Positions 32,701 to 40,717 of a stretch of 50,793 nucleotides of DNA are shown here, piece after piece. Under the pieces are notes generated by a model. It had not been told where the DNA came from and made no database searches. It worked only from the letters and a program-made list of their open reading frames with translations. This stretch comes from Naasia sp. GTDB taxonomy: Bacteria > Actinomycetota > Actinomycetes > Actinomycetales > Microbacteriaceae. The translations under genes and the position numbers were made by a program. The first letter of the stretch is position 1. Every line of letters begins with the position of its first letter. The stretch spans positions 1-50,793 of the forward strand of contig JAODAX010000064.1 of the NCBI GenBank assembly GCA_025463675.1. The letters are read 5' to 3'.

Positions 32701-34068
32701 GTGAGTGATCCTGAGCCCATCGTCGCCGCCAGTCCCGAGATCCTCGCCGGCCTCGACCACTGGCGCACGCTCGAGATCAAGCACCAGCCGGCCTGGCCCG
32801 ACCCCACCGCGGTCGCCGAGGCCTCCGACCGGATCGGAACCTACCCGCCGCTCGTCTTCGCGGGCGAGATCGACCAGCTGCGCGACCGGCTCGCCAGCGC
32901 CGCGCGCGGCGAGGCGTTCCTGCTGCAGGGCGGCGACTGCGCCGAGACGTTCGCCGGCGCGACCGCCGACCAGATCCGCGCCCGGGTGAAGACGATCCTG
33001 CAGATGGCGGTCGTCCTCACCTACGGCGCATCCATGCCCGTCGTCAAGATGGGCCGGATGGCCGGGCAGTTCGCCAAGCCCCGCTCGAGCGACGTGGAGA
33101 CCCGCGGAGACGTGACGCTGCCCGCCTACCGCGGCGACGTCGTCAACGGATACGACTTCACCCCGGAGTCCCGCGAGCCGGACGCCGCCCGCCTGGTGCA
33201 GGGCTACCACACCGCCGCCTCGACCCTGAACCTGGTGCGCGCCTTCACGCAGGGCGGCTTCGCGAGCCTCAAGGAGGTGCACTCGTGGAACCGCGGCTTC
33301 GCCGCGAACCCCGCCAACGCCCGCTACGAGGGCCTCGCGAAGGAGATCGACCGCGCCATCCGCTTCATGGAGGCCGCGGGCGCCGACTTCGATGAGCTGA
33401 AGCGCGTCGAGTTCTACACCGGCCACGAGGGCCTGCTGATGGACTACGAGCGGCCGCTCACCCGCATCGACTCGCGCACCGGCACCCCGGTGGCCACCAG
33501 TGCCCACTTCCTTTGGATCGGCGAGCGCACGCGGGACCTCGACGGCGCGCACGTCGACTATTTCTCCCGCATCCGCAACCCCATCGGGGTGAAGCTCGGC
33601 CCGACGACGACCCCGGCGACGCTCGAGGCGCTGATCGACAAGCTGGACCCTGAGCGCGAGCCCGGCCGGCTCACCTTCATCACCCGGATGGGCGCCGGCA
33701 AGGTCCGCGACGTGCTGCCCGGCCTGCTCGAGCACGTGAAGGGCCTGGATGCGAACCCGCTCTGGGTCACCGACCCGATGCATGGCAACGGCGTCACCAC
33801 GCCGACCGGCTACAAGACGCGGCGCTTCGACGACATCGTCGACGAGGTGAAGGGCTTCTTCGAGGCGCACCGCGCGGCCGGCACCCACCCGGGCGGCATC
33901 CACGTGGAGCTGACCGGCGACGACGTCACCGAGTGCCTCGGCGGCAGTGAGCACATCGACGAGGCGACCCTTGCCACGCGCTACGAGTCGCTCTGCGACC
34001 CGCGCCTCAACCACATGCAGTCGCTGGAGCTCGCCTTCCTCGTCGCCGAGGAGCTCAGCGCCCGCTGA
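32701..34068 (+). CDS. 3-deoxy-7-phosphoheptulonate (DAHP) synthase, class II
   Basis: A 455-residue class II DAHP synthase, the first step of the shikimate pathway joining phosphoenolpyruvate and erythrose 4-phosphate. Recognised stretches are LQGGDCAETFAG with the metal-binding Cys, RMAGQFAKPRS, YRGDVVNG, FYTGHEGLLMDYE and WVTDPMHGNG. Length is normal for the plant/actinobacterial class. The GTG start follows GAGGAA. The gene corresponds to M. tuberculosis aroG (Rv2178c), and in that species chorismate mutase binding adds feedback control. A long palindrome follows its stop and should terminate transcription ahead of the convergent kinase gene. Confidence 0.96.
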   Translation: MSDPEPIVAASPEILAGLDHWRTLEIKHQPAWPDPTAVAEASDRIGTYPPLVFAGEIDQLRDRLASAARGEAFLLQGGDCAETFAGATADQIRARVKTILQMAVVLTYGASMPVVKMGRMAGQFAKPRSSDVETRGDVTLPAYRGDVVNGYDFTPESREPDAARLVQGYHTAASTLNLVRAFTQGGFASLKEVHSWNRGFAANPANARYEGLAKEIDRAIRFMEAAGADFDELKRVEFYTGHEGLLMDYERPLTRIDSRTGTPVATSAHFLWIGERTRDLDGAHVDYFSRIRNPIGVKLGPTTTPATLEALIDKLDPEREPGRLTFITRMGAGKVRDVLPGLLEHVKGLDANPLWVTDPMHGNGVTTPTGYKTRRFDDIVDEVKGFFEAHRAAGTHPGGIHVELTGDDVTECLGGSEHIDEATLATRYESLCDPRLNHMQSLELAFLVAEELSAR

Positions 34069-34091
34069 CCCGCGCTGTCGGCAGGCCTGCT

Positions 34092-34157
34092 GAATCGCAA
34101 CGTTCCCGCAGAATCGCAACCGCGCACCGTTGCGATTCTGTGGAACCGTTGCGATTC
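34092..34157. repeat. Long palindromic repeat, copy 1 (between DAHP synthase and PASTA kinase genes)
   Basis: Left arm 34092-34120 (GAATCGCAACGTTCCCGCAG and onward) and right arm 34129-34157 form a 29-bp stem with three imperfect positions around an 8-nt loop. Each arm itself contains two CGCAAC units. The same element, nearly base for base, recurs at 48960-49017. Between convergent genes it can act as a bidirectional terminator. Confidence 0.85.
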
Positions 34158-34167
34158 GGGGTTCGCG

Positions 34168-36111
34168 CTAGAACTCGACGCTGATCGTCGCGCCGCGGAG
34201 CACGAAGTCGCCGCCCTCGGGGTCGGTGGCGGTGACCTCGACGCTCGGCAGCGCGTCGGCCGCCGTGTTGTAGTCAATGGCGAAGCCCGCGTTCAGCAGC
34301 TTCGGCTTCGCGTTCGTCCAGGACAGCCCGACCACGTTCGGCACCGCGACGAGGTCCTGCCCGAGGGACAGGTGGATCGTCACCGTGTCGCCCACCCGGT
34401 ACGGCCGCGGGGCGCCCGCGTCATCGAGCACCGGGTCGAGCCGGAGGATGTTGTCCTGCGGCACCTCGCCGGAGTTGTCATACTCCGACGCACCACGCTC
34501 CACGGTGAAGCCGGCGTCGCGGAGGCGCTGCTCGGCGTCGCCGACCGGGATGTTGGACACGACCGGGACGGGGCCGGCGCTGATCAGGAGCGTGATCGGC
34601 TGGCGCTCGGGGTAGGTGGCCCCCTCGCCGAGCTGTGCTCCGTCGGCGCCCGTGGCGCGGAGGACGGTGCCCGCCGGGACGTCGGCGTTGAACTCCCGGG
34701 CGGGATCGTCGGTTCCGGTGAATCCGGCGTCGGTGATCGCGGTGCGGGCGACGTCCTCCGGCTGCCCGGCGAGGGCGGGAACCGGCAGCGGCTCGGCGCC
34801 CTTCGACACGAACAGCCTGATGGGGGTGTCGCGCACGACGGCGGCGCCCGCAGCGGGGTCGGTCGCGGACACGAGCCCGGGATCGGTCCGCCAGTCGAAG
34901 ACCTCCTCGGTGCCGCCGACGAGGAAGCCCGCCTTCTCGAGGGTCGCGGTCGCCGTCGCGACGTCCTGGCCCGCGACGGACGGGATCGGCACGCTGGCGC
35001 CGGGGCCGGCGCCGAAGTACAAGCCGGTGCCCCCGATAGCGGCGGCGAAGACGAGGAAGAGGCCGAACAGCCAGAATCCCCGACGGTGCCGCTTCTGCAC
35101 GGTGCTGGCGAGTTTGGTGGCGCTTTCGATGGCGACGGGGCCGGTGCGGCGCGACCCGCGCGGGATGACGGTGGTCTCCGCGGACTGGTGCACGGTCGTC
35201 GTGGGGGAGGGGGCGGAAGGGAGAACCATCGTGCGCTGCGTCGTCGTGGACACCCCACCGAGGCCCTCGCGGATGAGGTTCTGCGTCTCGAATAGCTGGT
35301 CGAGCATCGCCCGGGCGTCGCGGGGGCGCTGCTCCGGGTCGCGGGCGGTCGCCCAGAGGACGAGCTCGTCGAGGGCGACGGGCACCCCGGAGTTGCGGCT
35401 CGACGGGGCCGGCACCTGCTCGTTGGCATGCTGGTAGGCGATCTGCACCGGCTGATCGCCCTTGAACGGCTGATCGCCGACGAGCATCTCCCACATCATG
35501 ATGCCGATGGCGTAGATGTCGCTGCGGGTGTCGGCGATGCCGCGCGTGACGAGCTCGGGGGAGAGGTAGGCGATCGTGCCCAGCAGCGCCTGCCCGGTCG
35601 CCGTGTTCGCGGTCGCGGCGCGGGCGAGGCCGAAGTCGCCGATCTTGATCCGCCCGTCGTCGGCGAGCAACACGTTCTCGGGCTTCAGGTCGCGGTGCAC
35701 GATGCCGGCCTTGTGGGCGGCCGCGAGGCCGGCGAGCACGGCCTCCATGATGTCCATCGTCTGCTCGGGCGTGAGCTTGCCGTACTCCTTGAGCAGATCG
35801 CGCAGCGTGATGCCCTGCAGGTACTCCATGACGAGGTAGGCCATGTCGGAGTCCTGGCCCTGGTCGAAGACGTTGACCACGTTGGGGTGGGCGAGCCGGG
35901 CCGAGGAGCGCGCCTCCTGGATGAACCGGTCGCGGAAGGCGGCGTCGTCGGCGAGGTGGCCGTGCATGATCTTGATCGCGACGCGCCGCTCCAGGCGCAG
36001 GTCGGTGGCGAGGTAGACGGTCGCCATCCCGCCGCGCGCGATGCGGGCGCGGACCTGATATCTGCCGTCCAGCAGTCGGCCGACCATCGGGTCGGTCTGG
36101 CTCGCACTCAC
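34168..36111 (-). CDS. pknL: PASTA-domain transmembrane Ser/Thr kinase (PknL-like)
   Basis: A 647-residue receptor kinase. The kinase domain (about 12-275) has RIARGGMATVYLA, ATP-binding Lys47, catalytic Asp141 in HRDLKPENVLL, DFG Asp159 and the activation loop TATGQALLGTIAYLSPE. A basic juxtamembrane stretch (KRHRRGF) leads into one membrane helix, WLFGLFLVFAAAIGGTGLYF. Outside lie about four PASTA repeats that bind peptidoglycan fragments (VPIPSVAGQDVATATATLEK; VAVPNVVGLSWTNAKPKLLN). Neighbours match M. tuberculosis pknL. Start 36111 is preferred because TACACT ends 6 nt upstream. The mycobacterial protein has few or no PASTA repeats as far as I recall, so the name rests on gene order. Confidence 0.85.
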   Translation of the reverse strand: MSASQTDPMVGRLLDGRYQVRARIARGGMATVYLATDLRLERRVAIKIMHGHLADDAAFRDRFIQEARSSARLAHPNVVNVFDQGQDSDMAYLVMEYLQGITLRDLLKEYGKLTPEQTMDIMEAVLAGLAAAHKAGIVHRDLKPENVLLADDGRIKIGDFGLARAATANTATGQALLGTIAYLSPELVTRGIADTRSDIYAIGIMMWEMLVGDQPFKGDQPVQIAYQHANEQVPAPSSRNSGVPVALDELVLWATARDPEQRPRDARAMLDQLFETQNLIREGLGGVSTTTQRTMVLPSAPSPTTTVHQSAETTVIPRGSRRTGPVAIESATKLASTVQKRHRRGFWLFGLFLVFAAAIGGTGLYFGAGPGASVPIPSVAGQDVATATATLEKAGFLVGGTEEVFDWRTDPGLVSATDPAAGAAVVRDTPIRLFVSKGAEPLPVPALAGQPEDVARTAITDAGFTGTDDPAREFNADVPAGTVLRATGADGAQLGEGATYPERQPITLLISAGPVPVVSNIPVGDAEQRLRDAGFTVERGASEYDNSGEVPQDNILRLDPVLDDAGAPRPYRVGDTVTIHLSLGQDLVAVPNVVGLSWTNAKPKLLNAGFAIDYNTAADALPSVEVTATDPEGGDFVLRGATISVEF

Positions 36112-36219
36112 CCCAGAAGTGTACGAACGGGGGGTCCCGACCCGGTCCCCGCGTGCGGCGCGTCCGGGAAAAGGGGGACTCGGTGCACGAGGGCCGCCGC
36201 GGAGTGGCACGATAAGAGT

Positions 36220-36558
36220 GTGGCTGCCCCGAATGAGCATGAGTGGCTGACGATCCCGGACCTCGCGGAGCGGCTGGACCTGCCGCTCAGCAAGGTGCGC
36301 CGGCTGCTGGAGGAGCGTCAGCTCCTGGCGGTCCGGATCGACGGCGTCCTCAAGGTCCCCGCCGAGTTCCTGCGGGACGACGAGCCGATGAACGAGCTGC
36401 GTGGCACGATCATCGTCCTGGCCGATAACGGCTTCAACGACCAGGAGGCCATCGACTGGCTGCTGAGCGTCGACGAGGTGCTCGGGGCGCGACCGGTCGA
36501 TGCGCTGCGGGCCGGCCGCAAGGCCGAGGTGCGCCGCGTCGCCCAGGCGCTCGCTTGA
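36220..36558 (+). CDS. Rv2175c-type DNA-binding protein
   Basis: A 112-residue helix-turn-helix protein. The binding region is WLTIPDLAERLDLPLSKVRR and LLEERQLLAVRIDGVLKVPA, then a C-terminal helical domain with RGTIIVLADNGFNDQEAIDW. It matches Rv2175c, which in M. tuberculosis is phosphorylated by PknL, lowering its DNA binding. Here it is divergent to the PASTA kinase gene with 108 bp between, the same pairing. The GTG at 36220 is chosen by frame and family start; GATAAG lies 3 nt before it, so the transcript may have almost no leader. Its target sites are unknown. Confidence 0.85.
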   Translation: MAAPNEHEWLTIPDLAERLDLPLSKVRRLLEERQLLAVRIDGVLKVPAEFLRDDEPMNELRGTIIVLADNGFNDQEAIDWLLSVDEVLGARPVDALRAGRKAEVRRVAQALA

Positions 36559-36593
36559 TGCGCCCCGAGCGCTGACCGGGGAACACCGGGCGT

Positions 36594-37703
36594 CTAGCTG
36601 ACGCGCTCCGTCAACGGCCCGATGAGCGCCTCGAGGGCCTCCCGGGCGCGCAGGTCGAACGGCGCGCGCACTAGCGCCGCCCGCGCGGCGGCCACCTGGT
36701 CGGCGATCGTCGCCTCGACCCGGTCGACCGCACCGCTGTCCCGGATCGTGGTCTGCAGCATCCGCACCTGCTCCGCGGTGAGCTCCGGGTCGCCGAGCAG
36801 CTCGTCGAGCAGGCGCCGGGACCCGACGGGGAGCAGGGACCGGGCGTGCGCGATGAGCACGGTCCGCTTGCCCTCGACGAGGTCGTCGCCCGCGGGCTTG
36901 CCGGTCACGGCGGGATCGCCGAAGACGCCCAGCAGGTCGTCGCGGAGCTGGAACGCGATGCCGAGCGGCACCCCGAACGCGCGGAGCGCTGCGATCTGGG
37001 TCGCGTCGCCGCCGCCGAGCCCCGCGCCGATGACGAGGGGCGCCTCCACCGAGTACTTCGCCGACTTGTAGAGGATGACGCGCTCGGCGCGGGGGAGCGC
37101 CTCCGCCTCGAGGACCGTCGGCCAGGCCCGCTCCTCCACGAGATCGAGGTACTGGCCCGCCGTCACCTCGAGGCGCATCCGCTCGAACTCGGTGCGCACC
37201 GCCTCGCCGCGCTCCTCGGCGATGAGGCGGATGCCGTCGGTGAGCAGGTCATCGCTCCAGCTCTGCAACAGATCGCCGAGCAGGATGGCGGCCCCGCGAC
37301 CGAACGACGCGGGGTCGCCCGCGTAGCCCCGCTCGACGTGCAGCCGCTCGAACCGGCGGTGCGCGGACGGGAACCCGCGGCGGGTGTCCGAGCTGTCGAT
37401 GAGGTCGTCGTGCACGAGGGCGGCGGCGTGGAACACCTCGAGCGCCGCGGCGACGGTGACCACCGCGTCGACGTCGACCGGCCCGGGCAGCGCGCCGCCC
37501 GCGACGGCCTCCCTGCCCCACCAGCACAGCTGCGCGCGGACCCGCTTGCCACCTCTGAGAAGTTGCCGGGAGAACTCCGCGATCGGGGTGGCCTCTTCGG
37601 CCACGGCGGCGAGAATGGATGCACGCTCATCGACAAGTCGATCCAGGCGCGAACGCACCAGGTCGACCAGTCGAGCGCCAGGAGTACCAGTGCCCGCAGT
37701 CAC
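36594..37703 (-). CDS. Polyprenyl (geranylgeranyl-type) diphosphate synthase
   Basis: A 369-residue trans-isoprenyl diphosphate synthase that condenses isopentenyl diphosphate onto allylic primers. The first Asp-rich motif is DDLID (99-103) followed by SDTRRGFPSAHRR, with GGKRVR at 51-56. The second is FQLRDDLLGVFGD, shortened to DDxxG rather than DDxxD, as in several actinobacterial homologues. The product length cannot be set from sequence; idsA2/Rv2173 lies at this place in mycobacteria. The start at GTG 37703 is supported by TAGGCT 7 nt upstream. Products could feed carotenoids, menaquinone or polyprenyl carriers for the cell wall. Confidence 0.9.
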   Translation of the reverse strand: MTAGTGTPGARLVDLVRSRLDRLVDERASILAAVAEEATPIAEFSRQLLRGGKRVRAQLCWWGREAVAGGALPGPVDVDAVVTVAAALEVFHAAALVHDDLIDSSDTRRGFPSAHRRFERLHVERGYAGDPASFGRGAAILLGDLLQSWSDDLLTDGIRLIAEERGEAVRTEFERMRLEVTAGQYLDLVEERAWPTVLEAEALPRAERVILYKSAKYSVEAPLVIGAGLGGGDATQIAALRAFGVPLGIAFQLRDDLLGVFGDPAVTGKPAGDDLVEGKRTVLIAHARSLLPVGSRRLLDELLGDPELTAEQVRMLQTTIRDSGAVDRVEATIADQVAAARAALVRAPFDLRAREALEALIGPLTERVS

Positions 37704-37732
37704 AGCGCCTAGCCTAGCTATCCGCTGACCGT

Positions 37733-37738
37733 TATCAT
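37733..37738 (+). promoter_or_regulatory. -10 element of the DUF3040 gene
   Basis: TATCAT is the best -10 match upstream of the ATG at 37778, giving a leader of about 33 nt that ends in GAGGTGAGGAGAAGG, a strong ribosome binding site. It lies in the 74-bp region divergent from the polyprenyl synthase gene. Confidence 0.5.
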
Positions 37739-37777
37739 TTGGCTCTACCACGGGCCCGCCGAGGTGAGGAGAAGGAC

Positions 37778-38170
37778 ATGCCGCTCTCGGAGCAAGAACA
37801 GCGCCTCCTCGACGAGATGGAGCGCAGTCTCTATCAGAACGACGCCGATTTCGTCGCCTCGGTCAGCGGAGCGCGTCGCGGCCGGGTCAGTTACACCACC
37901 CTCGTCATCGGGGTGCTCATTGCAGTGCTGGGCGTCGCGATCCTCGTGACGGGCGTCGTGCTCCGCCAGCCGGTCATCGGCGTCGGCGGCTTCCTCGTCC
38001 TCTTCGCCGGCGTGCTGGTGGCCTTCGGCTCCCCGCGTCGATCCCTCCCGGCGGCGCCGCGCCCCTCGTCCGCCCGCCGCAGCGGGAGCCCGGCTCGCGC
38101 GGCCGGCGGCTCCTTCATGGACCGCATGAACGACCGCTGGGAGCGCCGCCAGGGCGGCGGCGACCGCTAG
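37778..38170 (+). CDS. DUF3040 small membrane protein
   Basis: A 130-residue protein starting MPLSEQEQRLLDEMERSLYQ, the hallmark of the actinobacterial DUF3040 family. Two hydrophobic helices (TTLVIGVLIAVLGVAILVTG and IGVGGFLVLFAGVLVAFG) are joined by a short turn, and the C-terminus is basic and disordered. It corresponds to Rv2169c in position, upstream of mraZ and rsmH. A role in envelope growth is often suggested by this location, but I know of no proven function. A 15-bp hairpin terminator follows its stop, so it is a separate transcript from the dcw genes. Confidence 0.9.
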   Translation: MPLSEQEQRLLDEMERSLYQNDADFVASVSGARRGRVSYTTLVIGVLIAVLGVAILVTGVVLRQPVIGVGGFLVLFAGVLVAFGSPRRSLPAAPRPSSARRSGSPARAAGGSFMDRMNDRWERRQGGGDR

Positions 38171-38183
38171 CCCACCCCTTTTC

Positions 38184-38218
38184 CTGACGAGAGCCGGCCG
38201 CGTGCCGGCTCTCGTCAG
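38184..38218 (+). terminator. Hairpin terminator after the DUF3040 gene
   Basis: CTGACGAGAGCCGGC (38184-38198) pairs perfectly with GCCGGCTCTCGTCAG (38204-38218) around a 5-nt loop. It isolates the DUF3040 gene from the dcw cluster. Confidence 0.88.
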
Positions 38219-38498
38219 TTAACCGGCGCCGGCGGGCCTCCACTTCGCTCCCGTGCCCCGCCGCTCGGGTCGTCGCTCGGGCTGCCGCCTCTCGACGAGC
38301 CCCTTCCGGCCGTCTTTCGCCCTGCCGGCCGCGCCGCGCGGCCGGTTTCCTCACCCGGGCCGCCACCGGCCCCTGCGCTGCGCCTCCACTCGGCTCCCTT
38401 TCCTCCGGCCGCCCGCAGTTCCGCGGATTTCCGCGGTGTCCCCGCGAAGTGGGGGTGCGCTTCGTTGCGCATCCGAGACGTTGCGGACGCTCGCGCCA
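38219..38498. other. Intergenic region before mraZ
   Basis: About 280 bp of GC-rich sequence with no supported gene. Open frames here on both strands are compositional. A near-palindrome CCGCGGATTTCCGCGG lies at 38422-38437. I looked for RNase P RNA landmarks and did not find them. The mraZ promoter and operator follow directly. Confidence 0.45.
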
Positions 38499-38531
38499 TT
38501 GTCGGGTGGGGGGCGGTGGAGTAAAGTGGAG
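38499..38531 (+). promoter_or_regulatory. mraZ promoter with three overlapping MraZ-box repeats
   Basis: TTGTCG (38499-38504) and TAAAGT (38522-38527) are spaced by 17 bp. Three direct repeats TGGGG (38507), TGGAG (38517) and TGGAG (38527) occur every 10 bp, covering the spacer and the -10. This is the arrangement of the MraZ operator described in E. coli, where MraZ binds TGGGN repeats separated by 5 nt. Binding here would block the polymerase. More TGGAG copies are at 38547 and 38561. Confidence 0.75.
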
Positions 38532-38567
38532 GAAAGTTCCACGGACTGGAGAAAAGGGGGTGGAGAT

Positions 38568-38999
38568 GTGTTCCTCGGCACCTACACGCCCAAGCTCGAC
38601 GAGAAGGGCCGCATCATCCTTCCCGCCAAGTTCTGGGACGAGCTCGCGGGCGGCGTGGTGCTGACCCGCGGCCAGGACCGCTGCGTGTACGTGTACAGCG
38701 CACGCGAGTTCGAGGAGGTGCACGAGCGCATCCGGCAGGCGCCCGTCACCAGCAAGCAGGCCCGCGACTACGTCCGCCTCCTCCTCTCCGGAGCGCACGC
38801 CGAGACGCCGGACAAGCAGCGCCGCGTCACCATCCCGCAGGGGCTGCGCGCCTACGCGGGCCTGGGCCGCGACCTGGTGGTCATCGGTGCGGGAAGTCGT
38901 GCGGAGATCTGGGACGCCGAGGCATGGAACGCCTACGTGGCCTCGAACGAGGACGACTTCGCCAACATCGCCGAGGAGGTGATCCCCGGAATCTTCTAA
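38568..38999 (+). CDS. mraZ: Transcriptional regulator MraZ
   Basis: A 143-residue DNA-binding protein with two SpoVT/AbrB-like halves: [20 protein letters not shown] with [14 protein letters not shown], then [20 protein letters not shown] with [20 protein letters not shown]. MraZ is the first gene of dcw clusters, forms ring oligomers and regulates its own operon. The GTG at 38568 gives the family start and has GGTGGAG just upstream. The three TGG-type boxes in its promoter fit autoregulation. rsmH follows after 120 bp. Confidence 0.96.
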   Translation: MFLGTYTPKLDEKGRIILPAKFWDELAGGVVLTRGQDRCVYVYSAREFEEVHERIRQAPVTSKQARDYVRLLLSGAHAETPDKQRRVTIPQGLRAYAGLGRDLVVIGAGSRAEIWDAEAWNAYVASNEDDFANIAEEVIPGIF

Positions 39000-39119
39000 G
39001 CCGCGCGAGCGGCTCAGCCCGCCGTGCGACTCCCCGCCGTCCCGCCCCCTGACACACTTCCCCGGTGCCAGGCGACGGATACGGAGGGGAATCGGACGGC
39101 GGGCCGGAACCGGCACATC

Positions 39120-40109
39120 ATGGAAGAGAACGCCATCCACGTCCCGGTGCTGCTGGAGCGCAGCATCGAGATCCTCAGTCCCTCCCTCGTCCGCGAGGGC
39201 GCCGTCGTGATCGACGGCACACTCGGCCTCGGCGGCCACGCGAGCGCTCTGCTCGCGCGCTTCCCCGGTCTGCGCCTGATCGGCATCGACCGCGATCCTG
39301 AGGCCCTCCGCCTCTCCGGCGAGCGCCTCGCGCCGTACGGCGACCGCGTCACCCTCGTGCACGCCGTCTACGACGAGATCGGCGACATCGCCGCCCAGCA
39401 CGCCGCGGACGGCGTCGACGGTATCCTCCTCGACCTCGGCGTCTCCTCGATGCAGCTCGACGTCGCCGAGCGCGGCTTCGCCTACTCCAAGGACGCGCCG
39501 CTCGACATGCGCATGGACTCCACATCGCCGCTCACCGCCGAGCGGGTGCTCGCGGAGTACCCGGAGAGCGCGCTGCGCCGCATCTTCGAGCGGTACGGCG
39601 AAGAGAAGCTCTCCGGCCGCTACGCCCGCGCCATCGTGCGCGCCCGTGAGGAGCGCCCGCTCACGCGATCCGCCGAACTCGTCGAGGTCCTGCAGGCGGC
39701 CACGCCCGCGGCGCTCTCCCGCGCCGGCCATCCGGCCAAGCGCGTGTTCCAGGCTCTCCGCATCGAGGTGAACGGGGAACTGGCTGCGCTCGAGCGGGCG
39801 ATTCCCGCCGCCCTGGACGCGCTGCGCGTCGGCGGGCGCATCGTCGTCCTGGCCTACCAGTCCCTCGAGGACCGGCTGGTGAAGCGCGAACTCGCCCGGC
39901 GCTCCGCCTCCACCGCGCCCGCCGGTCTCCCGGTCGAGCTTCCCGAGCACGCCCCCGAGTTCCGTCTCCTGGTCCGCGGCGCCGGCCGCGCCACGGAGGA
40001 GGAGATCGCCGCCAATCCACGCGCGACACCCGTACGCCTGCGCGCGGCCGAGCGGCTCCGTCCCGTCCAGCCGGACGGGCGACCCGCCACCCGACAAGGA
40101 ACCCGATGA
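39120..40109 (+). CDS. rsmH: 16S rRNA (cytosine1402-N4)-methyltransferase RsmH
   Basis: A 329-residue SAM-dependent enzyme that methylates C1402 in the ribosomal P site. It begins [15 protein letters not shown] and has the SAM loop [40 protein letters not shown] and [10 protein letters not shown], then the central helical domain ([19 protein letters not shown]) and [16 protein letters not shown]. Length is usual. The ATG at 39120 is chosen by homology; no strong ribosome binding site is seen, and the frame stays open to 39024. Its stop overlaps the ftsL-like start in ATGA, indicating coupling. Confidence 0.95.
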   Translation: MEENAIHVPVLLERSIEILSPSLVREGAVVIDGTLGLGGHASALLARFPGLRLIGIDRDPEALRLSGERLAPYGDRVTLVHAVYDEIGDIAAQHAADGVDGILLDLGVSSMQLDVAERGFAYSKDAPLDMRMDSTSPLTAERVLAEYPESALRRIFERYGEEKLSGRYARAIVRAREERPLTRSAELVEVLQAATPAALSRAGHPAKRVFQALRIEVNGELAALERAIPAALDALRVGGRIVVLAYQSLEDRLVKRELARRSASTAPAGLPVELPEHAPEFRLLVRGAGRATEEEIAANPRATPVRLRAAERLRPVQPDGRPATRQGTR

Positions 40110-40696
40110 GCACCGCCCTCGCCGCCCCGCTTCGCCGCCCGCCCAGCCCGCTCCGTCCGCAGGGCCCCGCCCTGCCCTCACGCGCCCCGCACATCGAGAT
40201 CGTCCCGGTGCGCGCTCAGCGACGGGCGCGGCCCCGCGCCGTCTACGCCGGCGTCGTCGTCGGCAGCCTCGGCGCGCTCATGACCGGCCAGCTCCTGCTG
40301 TCCATTGCCGTGTCCGACGGCGCGTACACGATCGACCGCCTGCAGACCGAGCAGAAGGCTCAGGCGCGCACGGTCCAGCAGCTCACGGAGGATCTCGGCC
40401 GGCTCTCCTCGCCGCAGTTCCTCGCCCAGAACGCCGAGGCGCTCGGCATGGTGCCGAACGCGAACCCCGTCTGGCTGCGCATGTCGGACGGCGCGGTCAT
40501 CGGTGCGCCCGCCCCCGCCAGGGCGGGCACGGGCGTGCTCGCGGCCGGATCCCTCGTCGCCAACGACCTGTTGGCGGGCGTCCCGCTGGTCACCGAGCTC
40601 GGCACCCCCGCTTCTGGGGGCGACGCCGCTCCCGGGGTCGTCACCGGGCCGCAGGTAGCGTCGCAGGGCCAGCCGCCCGCGCCCACAACGCGCTAG
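40106..40696 (+). CDS. ftsL: FtsL-like septal protein
   Basis: A 196-residue bitopic protein between rsmH and ftsI, the place of ftsL. It has a basic, Pro-rich cytoplasmic region, a single membrane helix ([20 protein letters not shown], about 46-68), then an extracellular coiled coil ([20 protein letters not shown]) and a long Ala/Gly/Pro tail. FtsL forms a trimer with FtsB and FtsQ and activates FtsW-FtsI. Sequence conservation is low in this family, so the call rests on position and topology. It is longer than most FtsL proteins because of the C-terminal tail. Confidence 0.78.
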   Translation: MSTALAAPLRRPPSPLRPQGPALPSRAPHIEIVPVRAQRRARPRAVYAGVVVGSLGALMTGQLLLSIAVSDGAYTIDRLQTEQKAQARTVQQLTEDLGRLSSPQFLAQNAEALGMVPNANPVWLRMSDGAVIGAPAPARAGTGVLAAGSLVANDLLAGVPLVTELGTPASGGDAAPGVVTGPQVASQGQPPAPTTR

Positions 40697-40717
40697 GCGC
40701 CAACCCAGGAGGACACC

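Noticed and set aside
34069-34167. tRNA or small RNA gene at the long hairpin
   Set aside because: The structure is one long stem with a short loop, without tRNA landmarks. It is better described as a repeated palindrome with terminator capacity.
38219-38567. RNase P RNA or another structured RNA upstream of mraZ
   Set aside because: GAGGAAAGT near 38530 recalls an RNase P RNA signature, but the other conserved blocks are absent and this stretch is explained by the mraZ promoter and operator.
38115-40181. A long minus-strand frame across mraZ and rsmH
   Set aside because: It is antisense to two well-identified genes and has no domain or start signal.
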